37,791 nucleotides of DNA from Isotricha intestinalis (lineage: Eukaryota; Ciliophora; Litostomatea; Vestibuliferida; Isotrichidae): the NCBI GenBank assembly GCA_023807065.1, contig JAJJLU010003692.1, positions 1-37,791 of the forward strand. Direction: 5' to 3'. Below the pieces are notes generated by a model, which was not told the origin of the DNA, did not search any database, and was given only the letters and a program-made list of their open reading frames with translations. Each line of letters opens with the position of its first letter. The stretch's first letter is position 1. Position numbers and translations under genes: made by a program. Positions 11,401 to 18,862 of this stretch are shown piece after piece.

Positions 11401-11642
11401 TTATCTCTCATATTATATGATAAGTATATTTGACCAAAAGCTCCTTTTCCTACTTCTTCTAATATTACATAATTATCTAATAATATATCTTTTGATTTAT
11501 CTATTGTTTGTGGATTTGGATTTGGATTTGGAGTTGTTTTATTTTTTGACGATGTTTCACTTTGAGATGTGTTTGATTGAGTTATTTCATATTTTGCATT
11601 GTTGGAACTTTCTCTGTTTGAATCACTTGTTATATTATTCAT
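8469..11642 (-). CDS. Fused casein kinase 1 / calcium-dependent protein kinase
   Basis: One uninterrupted ORF of 1057 residues carries two complete protein kinases. Residues about 58-345 are a CK1 domain: glycine loop GKGAFG (65-70), Lys87, HRDIKPEN (195-202), DFG (218-220), and the CK1 hallmarks [21 protein letters not shown] and LPWQGLK. A charged Lys/Asn/Glu linker spans 346-600. Residues about 610-860 are a CDPK-type kinase: GHGTYG loop, Lys640, HRDIKPEN (725-732), DFG (746-748), APE (770-772). A junction segment (about 870-905) leads to four EF-hands with loops near 919, 955, 992 and 1023. The last three have canonical Asp/Gly/Glu loops; the first ([12 protein letters not shown]) is degenerate. 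CDPKs are switched on by calcium release of the junction helix, so calcium may control a polypeptide that also bears constitutive-type CK1 activity. All catalytic residues are present in both halves. The CK1-CDPK combination is unfamiliar to me. The N-terminus lacks a Met-Gly myristoylation signal. Confidence 0.93.
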   Translation of the reverse strand: [1057 protein letters not shown]

Positions 11643-11849
11643 TTTATTTTTTTATATTTTTTTTAATTTTTTTATATTTTTTTTTTGCTTTTTTTTCTGA
11701 TGATTTGTGATATTTTTTACCCACAGTTTTTTTATTTTTTTTTTTATATATTTTTTAATTATGTTATTCTCTTTTTTTTCGAAAGAAATAATAATGAAAT
11801 AAAAGTGTTAATTTTATAAAATCATATATTAAAATAATTAAGATAATAT
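11643..11849. other. Upstream region of the CK1-CDPK gene
   Basis: About 200 A/T-rich bases between the start of the kinase fusion and the Rab remnant. The coding-strand bases just before the ATG are A-rich. No other element is seen. Confidence 0.3.
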
Positions 11850-12426
11850 AATAAATTTATATAAACTAATCAATGTAATAATATTAATAATTAATTCAAA
11901 GAGCGGTAAAACAAATAAAGAAGATTTTTATATAATGAATATGTTGGTGATTATCAATTAAAAATAGAATAAAATGAGTATCAAAAAAAATAACAACATA
12001 TTATAAAGAATAAAAAATTTGGGATACTAATAAGAATTTTTCCTTCTTTAACAAAAATGCTTAATTAATATTATGATATATTTTTTAATTTATTGAAAAG
12101 ACTTTTGATAAAATTTTAAATTATGATATGAATAAGTTTTATTAAAGGGAAAATCAGTTAAAAAGAATTTTTTTTTATTATTTATTTTAATTATAGTTAT
12201 AATTGGAAATAAAAATGATTTATTAGAAGAAGTCGTTAATGGAATAGAAGTTCTAAAATATTCTCAAAATATTAATGAAATTTATATTAAAGTTCCTCTA
12301 AATATATAAAATGTTAAATATTTCTTTTGAAAAAACAATAATAACAACCTTTCTTAATATCAAAGATAAATTTCAAATTGAAATGATAAATACAAATCCA
12401 ATTAAAACAAATAAAATAATATATTC
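11850..12426 (+). pseudogene. Decayed Rab-family small GTPase
   Basis: Pieces of a Rab-like GTPase appear in the right order on the plus strand but in shifting frames with several stops. Near 11852-11913 a stretch reading LYKL..IILIINSKSGKTN corresponds to the first strand and P-loop (G1). It is followed in another frame by NEYVGDYQLKIE, like switch I. At about 12014-12060 KIWDTNKNF matches the WDTAGQ (G3) region, with Ala-Gly-Gln lost. Later comes YDI..EKTFDKIL, as in the helix after strand 4. At 12189-12305 VIIGNKNDLLEEV gives an intact NKxD (G4) motif, followed by the final strand and NVKYFFEKT like the last helix. TAA stops and at least four frame changes make translation impossible. Order and spacing fit a normal Rab of about 190-200 residues. 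No intact Rab gene lies in the window. Confidence 0.7.
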
Positions 12427-12585
12427 TTCAAATAATTATTAGAAATAATAAAGTTCTTAAAAAAATTAAAATTGATGATAAAAATAAATTTATAAATAAA
12501 AAAAAAAATAAAAATCTAAAAATAAATATATTTTGTTTATAAAAACACAAAAAATCAAAAAAATTATAATTAAAAAATAAAGAGA

Positions 12586-13065
12586 ATGTTTTCAAACTTA
12601 ATAAACTTATGTGTATGTAATCAATCATCAGATAAAAAATCATCAATAAAAGTAAATGAATCAACAACAACAATACAACCTGAAAATATAAAAGTTCCTT
12701 TTGATAACACAATTAAATCAATGGAAAAGATGGAAAATAATTTTAAATATAATAATAATTCAACTTCAAATTCTCCTTCGAACAATGAAAGAACTCAAAT
12801 CACAATTCGACCTTCTAAATTTTCTAATACTGTTTCTCCTATAATAGCAAATGGAATTTTAAATAGAAATACTTTAGATAAAAATTTTATTAATGAAAAA
12901 ATAAAAAAAAAATTTGGAACTGGTAAAAGTAATATGAATGATAAGTTTATTAATGAAAAAGTTGTTTTTAAAAATTTTCACGATAAAGTTGATTTAATTA
13001 TTCAAGAATTTCTTATTAAAAGAACTGTAAGTGAAAGTGAAGATTCTGAACTTATTGAAATGTAA
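12586..13065 (+). CDS. Hypothetical small Ser/Asn-rich protein
   Basis: A 159-residue ORF beginning at an ATG after an A-rich leader, MFSNLINLCVCNQ, and ending in TAA. The N-terminal Cys pair (CVC) could be a lipidation site, but Met-Phe excludes myristoylation. The middle is low complexity. The C-terminal half holds two related segments, NFINEKIKKKF and KFINEKVVFKNF, and an acidic Ser-rich end (SESEDSELIEM) suited to casein kinase phosphorylation. No family recognised. It stands alone between the Rab remnant and a 0.95-kb spacer. Confidence 0.5.
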   Translation: MFSNLINLCVCNQSSDKKSSIKVNESTTTIQPENIKVPFDNTIKSMEKMENNFKYNNNSTSNSPSNNERTQITIRPSKFSNTVSPIIANGILNRNTLDKNFINEKIKKKFGTGKSNMNDKFINEKVVFKNFHDKVDLIIQEFLIKRTVSESEDSELIEM

Positions 13066-14016
13066 CATTTATTCTTTATTATTATTTTTGTATTTAATCT
13101 ATGATATTTTTAACATATGATTATGATTATGATTATGATATTTATATATATTTATAACTTTTGATTTCTTTTAAAGATTATTTTTAATCTTTTTTATATA
13201 TTTAAAGTAAAAGTGAAAGGCATTTAACTTTGTTTTTATAGAATTATATTATTTATAATATATTCTTTTAGATATTAATAAATGTATATTATTTCCAAAA
13301 ACTAAATAAATTAAATTTATTTTTTTTCCAAAAAAATTAAACGAATAAATTAAAAAAGAATGGATTTTATCTATTAATAAACACTGAAGAAAAATAATAA
13401 AAAAAAAAATAATTTCCATATAAAAGTTTCTTAGATGAGTATTAAAAAGGAAACAATAATTTCAAAAGTCATTTAAATAATTCAAAAATATTAAAATAAA
13501 ATAATCAAAATTATTTAAATGGTTAGAGATATAATTAAAATAATTAAATTATCCTTATTTATATGTTTGAAATAATAAAATATAAGAATATAAAAATATT
13601 TAAGTAAAACAAGAGAAACTCAAATTAAAATGTAACAATTAGAAACATATGATTTAATTAATAGGAGAAATTGTATAATATATCTATTGATATGAAAACT
13701 CAAAAATGAAGTTGATTTAAATATTTTTTCAACCTTTAAAAAATAAATTATTTTTATATTTTTTGTAAGTTATTAATTAATTTATTTTTTTTATGATTTA
13801 TTTTAGTAAATAGAAAAAAAGATTTTAGAACTTATTTTTTAACAATTATAAAATTTTTAACTTTTATTAAGTCTCTTTTTAAGATTTACCTTATATTTTG
13901 TACTTTTGCGATTTAATATTTATTGTAAAAATTTTTATTTTTCTTTTGAGTTTATTATTTTTACTTTTAAAATTATTTTTATTCATTGAAATAAAAATGA
14001 TTTGATTTATAATTTA
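13066..14016. other. Gene-free stretch with a short ATGATT microsatellite
   Basis: About 950 bases without a supported gene. Near 13116-13141 there is a short tandem repeat of TGATTA units. Scattered open pieces on the plus strand between about 13500 and 13740 are interrupted by stops in every frame and match nothing I recognise. Confidence 0.35.
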
Positions 14017-14808
14017 ATGAAAAAAGAAATACAAAATCAAATTAAAGATAAAGTAATTAATTATTTATGGAGTAGAATAAAAAAATTATCTGATTCAATT
14101 ATTCAATTAGAAAAAGAAAATAATATTTTAAAATTTAATCTAATAGAAAGTTTAAAACATATTTTCTTAATAAAATCTCAATATAATATTTCAAGTCCTT
14201 TAGAAAGAGTTTTAAATAATCAAAATCAAAATATTAAAAATAAAATAAATCAATCAGTTTTAGAATCATTTTCAGAAATAAATAATTCATCATATATATC
14301 AAGTCCTAATAATGTAATTAAAAATTTTCATATAAAAATAAAAAAAGCAATGATTCCTTATAATAATAACATTAATTATTTTAATCTTAATAAAAAAAGA
14401 GTAAATAGTGTTTATATTAAAAATTATACTTTAAACAATTCTTTAATTTCATCTCAAGAGAAAATAGAAAATATAAATGATAATAATTTAGGAAGTTCAG
14501 ATAAAGAAATAAATATTTCAACAATAACAATAAATAAAAATGGAAATAATATTAGTAAGAATAATAATAAATTAAATAATTCTAATAAGAATAATCATGT
14601 TAATAATAAATATAAAAAAATTGATAATTCAATTAAGAAAAATATTTTTGTTAGAAAAAGAAAAAATATTAGTGTAAATTCAAGTTCTAATGGTACAATA
14701 TTAAAAATAAGTAGAAGTAAAGATAAAATAAAAAGAAAAATTATTTTTAAAAGAGATGGTTCTTTACCTAAATTACCTCTTGATCAAATTATTAATTTTA
14801 ACAATTAA
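14017..14808 (+). CDS. Hypothetical Asn-rich coiled-coil protein
   Basis: About 263 residues from the first ATG (14017, MKKEIQNQIKDKV) to TAA. The open frame extends a few codons upstream, but there is no earlier ATG. Residues 1-50 form an amphipathic coiled-coil-like helix (LWSRIKKLSDSIIQLEKENNILK). The remainder is Asn/Lys/Ser low complexity with basic patches (RKRKNISV, KDKIKRKIIFKRDG) that could bind nucleic acid or microtubules. No domain recognised. The next plus-strand gene starts 120 bases further on; the two are separated by a stop and look like separate genes. Confidence 0.5.
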   Translation: MKKEIQNQIKDKVINYLWSRIKKLSDSIIQLEKENNILKFNLIESLKHIFLIKSQYNISSPLERVLNNQNQNIKNKINQSVLESFSEINNSSYISSPNNVIKNFHIKIKKAMIPYNNNINYFNLNKKRVNSVYIKNYTLNNSLISSQEKIENINDNNLGSSDKEINISTITINKNGNNISKNNNKLNNSNKNNHVNNKYKKIDNSIKKNIFVRKRKNISVNSSSNGTILKISRSKDKIKRKIIFKRDGSLPKLPLDQIINFNN

Positions 14809-14928
14809 ATGTTTTTAAATGCAATTTTATTCCAAAAAATTCTTAATTTAATAAAGAAAATTAACTTAAATAAAAAATAAATTTAAATTAATAATTTCAT
14901 TATTGAAAAAAACAAAAAGAAAAAAAAA

Positions 14929-15976
14929 ATGGAAAAATCAGAAAAGTAAAAATAATAAATTTAAATATTATAGAAGCAATAAAAATTCAAATAATATAAA
15001 TAAAGAGAAATTAGAAGAAAAAGAAAAAAAAACATTAGAATCAGAATTAGAAAGAGAAAAAGAAAATGAATGGTTTAACAAAATAAAAAAAAATAATAAT
15101 GAAAATAATGATAAATATTATAGAACAGGATTTAACTTTGATACAAAAATAAATTCAGCAACTTCAACAAAATCAAAACAAAGTTCAAAAACAAGTAAAA
15201 CTTCAAGAAAAAAAAATATTATTGATAAAAATCAACCTGGATATATTTATTTATTAGAAATTCAAAAATATAAAAAAAAAAGAAATCATACTGCAAGAAA
15301 TAAAAAAAATTTATTCTCTAATTATAATCATAATAATCCTTGGATTAATCCAATTAAAAATTTGGAAAGTAAAGATATTAAATTTAATCAATTTAATAAA
15401 AATTCTTATTTTAAAAATTATTATTCTAATAATAATAAATGGCCTAATGTATTATTAGATTCTAAATATAAATATAAAAATAATAATAATGGAATTAATG
15501 CTTTTTTAAATGATTTTCCTTTTGATTTAAATAAAAAAAAAAATGAAAGTTTAAATAATAATAAAACAAAGAAATTAAATTTTAATAATTTAATAAAAAA
15601 TAATAATGAAAATGAAAATAAGAAATCTTTAAATAATAATATTCATCATTCTAATAATAATAATATTAATAAAAATAAAAGTAATAATAATAATGATGAT
15701 GAAAATGAAGAATTTGAAAATCAAGAAGAATTAGATATAATGTTTAATACAAATCAAAAAAATTTTTTCAAATTTAGAAAAGATATAAAAGAAGAGCCAG
15801 AATATGAAGAAGAAGATAGTGATGATTTATCAAATGCAGTTAAACTTTTAAAAAAAGAAAAAGAAGAAGAAAAAAAAAAAGAAATAGAAAACCAAAAGAA
15901 AATCCAAAAAGAAAACAATGGAAAAAATGCAATAAAATTTCCTGAAATATATCAATACTTCAACAAAAATAAATAA
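14929..15976 (+). CDS. Hypothetical charged protein, two exons
   Basis: A 339-residue protein reconstructed from two exons: 14929-14945 (ATG, reading MEKSE plus two bases) and 14974-15976. They are joined across a 28-nt GTAAAA...TATTATAG intron at 14946-14973. The second exon alone has no ATG near its start; the splice supplies one and joins in frame to SNKNSNNINKEKLEE. The spliced length is 1020 nt, a multiple of three. The protein is dominated by Asn, Lys and Glu, with a Glu/Lys helix near the N-terminus, a central region with a few aromatic motifs (GYIYLLEIQKYKKKRNHTARN), an acidic segment (EEPEYEEEDSDD) and a C-terminal Glu/Lys coiled coil. No family recognised. Confidence 0.55.
14946..14973 (+). 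other. 28-nt spliceosomal intron
   Basis: GTAAAA at the 5' end and TATTATAG at the 3' end. Removing it links the only suitable ATG to the downstream frame with no stop. It is the shortest of the four introns I can place in the window. Confidence 0.6.
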
Positions 15977-16078
15977 AGTAAAAAAAAAAGATTTAAATAT
16001 TCAATTAACAATAAATAATAATTTTCATATAAAATATTAATATAAAAAAAATTTCTAAAAAATTCGAAAAAAAAAAAA

Positions 16079-17008
16079 ATGATAAATTCAATAAAACAAA
16101 AATACAAATATAAATTAGATAAAAGTTACCATTTACATTATAATATAGATAGAGTATGGTTATTAGCTCGTAATTTTTTAAGAGTAAGTGTATTAAATGG
16201 AAGAAAGCACTTTCCTCCAATAATAACAAAAGGAAATAATTCATATACAACAGGAAATGAATTCGAAGGATTAATTTTCGGTATTTTACCTTATGTTGGT
16301 AAAGTTATTCAAGTATTAAATTATAGTCAATTTAGAAAAATAACTTGGGAATTAAATACTTCAATGAATGAAAAAATAATTATTAAAAGTATTGTTTATC
16401 AAGTTACTAAAGATAATACTTCTTTATTAAGAATTAAAAGTAAATATAATTCAGATAGAATTAATAATTATATGAATTCGGGAGAATTTAAATATGAATA
16501 TGTTGATATATTAAAAAAATTAGAAAATATTTTAGATGAATCTTTTTTAGAACTTTTTCAATATGAAAGTGCTATTATTCATTGTAAAATGGAAGATTTA
16601 TTTTATTTTATTACTAATGGTGAAAAAATGAATAAATTATTTCCTGGTATTAATATATTACATGTTAATATTTTAAATATGAAAATTGGAGAAGTTTTTA
16701 GTGTTGTTAATAATCATAATCAAATTTTTAATATTAAATTAATTTTATTGGATAAAAAAGAAGGAGTTAAAAAATGGGTTTTAGCTTGTGAATTAACTGG
16801 GAATAAACCTAATATTACTAAGCAAATTATTAAGTATTCTTTTTGGAAAATTAATAATAGTGAATGTCAAATTTCTATTAATCATGATTTCTTAGAAAAA
16901 ATTAGCCCTGAAATTATAGAAAGTTTAAGTTTAAGGAAAAAAAGTTTTTTAAAATTAATTCAAAATTATTATAATGATAAAAAAAATACAAATGATATTA
17001 ATAAATAA
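16079..17008 (+). CDS. Putative tandem START-like (SRPBCC) protein
   Basis: A 309-residue soluble protein made of two similar-sized halves that each read like a helix-grip fold. An opening strand and helix (YHLHYNIDRVWLLARNFL; and ESAIIHCKMEDLFYFITNG...FPGI) is followed by repeated amphipathic strands (GEVFSVVNN, KKWVLACELTGNKP) and a long C-terminal helix. Proteins of this fold bind lipids or other hydrophobic ligands in a cavity. There is no signal peptide or membrane span. The assignment rests on the pattern of secondary structure I infer from the residues and is tentative. The start ATG follows a run of 13 A. A structure prediction of each half would decide it. Confidence 0.55.
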   Translation: MINSIKQKYKYKLDKSYHLHYNIDRVWLLARNFLRVSVLNGRKHFPPIITKGNNSYTTGNEFEGLIFGILPYVGKVIQVLNYSQFRKITWELNTSMNEKIIIKSIVYQVTKDNTSLLRIKSKYNSDRINNYMNSGEFKYEYVDILKKLENILDESFLELFQYESAIIHCKMEDLFYFITNGEKMNKLFPGINILHVNILNMKIGEVFSVVNNHNQIFNIKLILLDKKEGVKKWVLACELTGNKPNITKQIIKYSFWKINNSECQISINHDFLEKISPEIIESLSLRKKSFLKLIQNYYNDKKNTNDINK

Positions 17009-17558
17009 TAGATGAAATAAATTAAAAAATATATTGGAATGTAATTTATATAATAAAAAATTTTATATTATTTAAATAATGATTTTTAAAAATGATTTTA
17101 TTACTTTTTTTAAATTATTTAAAATTAATTTTCTTTGATGTAATTTTTTTAAATATAAATTAATTAAACATTAACTTAATTTAACTTAATATAGTTTTAA
17201 ATTAAAAGCATAATTTAATTAAGCATAAAATTATTTTCTTAATTTGAATTTCTTTTAATATAAGATTTAATAGATAATTATTTTATTATTCCCATATTAG
17301 AATGGCTTTTGACAAATGAAGTATTATAATTTATTTTTAAAAATAAAGAAAAAAAAAATAAATAAATGCTCAAATAGCATTTCTTTTTTAATAAGAAAAT
17401 AAACACAATGAGATAAATTAAGGAAAAAAAAGAATATTCTTTTGAAGTATTTATCAAATATAAATTTAATTGATTATAATATTCAAAACATTAAAACCAC
17501 AAATAAATTAAAGAATAATATTATTATTTAAAATTGTTCAAGAAAAACAAGAAATTTA
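17009..17558. other. Convergent intergenic spacer with a small hairpin
   Basis: 550 A/T-rich bases between two converging genes. It contains a perfect 7-bp inverted repeat (AAATGCT at 17364-17370, AGCATTT at 17376-17382, 5-nt loop) followed by a T-rich run. No coding signal. Confidence 0.35.
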
Positions 17559-18446
17559 TTAATCATCAACAGCAACCCTAATTAAAAATTCTTTACCAAA
17601 ATTTCCATGACTATTATCTTTTAATGTACATTTAATTTCTTTCATTCCTTTCACTAATAAATTTTTTTTATCAACAGATATATTTAAAGTACCATTAACT
17701 TTTTCATTAATTGCAATTTCCCTATCTTTATTAATAAATTTATTAGAATGAAATTTAAAAGGAGAATCCCTTTCAATTATCATAAATTCAGTATTTTGAG
17801 GAATTGATATTGGACCGTTATTTTCTATTATATAATCAATAGAATAATAGTGCTCAATTTTACTTTTAGATATTGATGGAACATTCTTAAAGGTTACTTT
17901 AAAATTTAATGATTGTAATTGAGTTATTGATATTTCTGATAGCATTGAATTTGAAATATTCGTTTTACTTATCATACTAGAATTTTTTAATCTTTTTATC
18001 ATATCTTGAATATCTTGAATTTGTTTATTAGAACTTTCTCTATATTTTTGTAATAATTTTTGATTTTCTTTAATTTTAGTTTTATAATTTTCTATATTTT
18101 TTTCTTTTTTTGATATTTCTTCATCAATATTATTCATTTCTTCTATTGTTTTCATTATTTTCTTTTTTAGTTCATTAATTTCATTCATTTCATTATAACT
18201 ATTATCTTTTTCTTCAATTAAAACAGTTGGAGTATTTAATTCAAGAATTAAATTATCATAATAAACTTGTTGATCACTTATTTCAATTTTTAAATCTTGA
18301 ATTTTAACATAAAAATTATAATTATCTTTGTTTTCATTTATATCAAATACATCCAAACATTTTTGTTGAAATTCTTCAAAATTATTTATTTTATTTATTA
18401 GTTGTTGATTATTATTAAATATAACTTCTATTGTATCATCATTCAT
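17559..18446 (-). CDS. PB1-like / coiled-coil / beta-sandwich protein
   Basis: A 295-residue protein in three parts. Residues 1-75 look like a ubiquitin-fold or PB1-type domain (alternating strands, FEEFQQKCLDVFDI, then YVKIQDLKIEISDQQVYYDNL). Residues about 80-160 are a Glu/Lys/Ile coiled coil. The C-terminal 110 residues are strand-rich (VTFKNVPSISKSKIEHYYSIDYIIENNGPISIPQNTEF...), resembling an immunoglobulin-like sandwich. A PB1, coil, Ig-like order recalls autophagy adaptors of the NBR1 type, but the ZZ finger and UBA domain are absent, so I do not assign a function. No membrane segment. The ATG at 18446 is preceded by AAAAGAAAA. Confidence 0.5.
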   Translation of the reverse strand: MNDDTIEVIFNNNQQLINKINNFEEFQQKCLDVFDINENKDNYNFYVKIQDLKIEISDQQVYYDNLILELNTPTVLIEEKDNSYNEMNEINELKKKIMKTIEEMNNIDEEISKKEKNIENYKTKIKENQKLLQKYRESSNKQIQDIQDMIKRLKNSSMISKTNISNSMLSEISITQLQSLNFKVTFKNVPSISKSKIEHYYSIDYIIENNGPISIPQNTEFMIIERDSPFKFHSNKFINKDREIAINEKVNGTLNISVDKKNLLVKGMKEIKCTLKDNSHGNFGKEFLIRVAVDD

Positions 18447-18862
18447 TTTTCTTTTAATAATAGCTTTTATTATTTCCCTTTAATTTAATTTTTTATGATT
18501 ATTTATTTAAAACAAGTAAAAAAAAATAATTTGTTAAATCATAAATTTATTAATATAATATAAATCACAAACAAAATCTTATTTAATGAAAGAATAATAA
18601 TTAATACAACAATAAATCAAATAATTTTAACAATTATAAAATCTCCTCTTTGAGAATTTTATTTTTAATCAAAAAAATTTATTAATATTAAGAAATATTT
18701 TGCAATATTTTTAAATTGATTTTTGTCTTTATTTCTTATATTTTATTTTTATATTTCTGATAATTATAACATTATACAATTTAAAAATCTATTAAATAAA
18801 TAATCAAAAAATAAATTAAAATATTAAATAATCCTTAAAAAACAAAAAAAAAACTAAAATAT
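18447..18862. other. Intergenic spacer
   Basis: 416 A/T-rich bases between two minus-strand genes. Nothing beyond homopolymer runs is visible. Confidence 0.4.

Noticed and set aside
12428..12712. 94-codon open frame on the minus strand, very hydrophobic
   Set aside because: It overlaps the start of the plus-strand gene at 12586 and the A/T leader. Its Leu/Phe/Ile content is what antisense of A-rich DNA gives, and its start is not convincing.
13500..13740. Possible gene fragment in the spacer after 13065
   Set aside because: Stops occur in all frames and no recognisable motif is kept, unlike the Rab relic.
17364..17382. 7-bp hairpin followed by T run as a bacterial-type terminator
   Set aside because: The organism is eukaryotic and a 7-bp A/T-rich stem is expected by chance in this composition.
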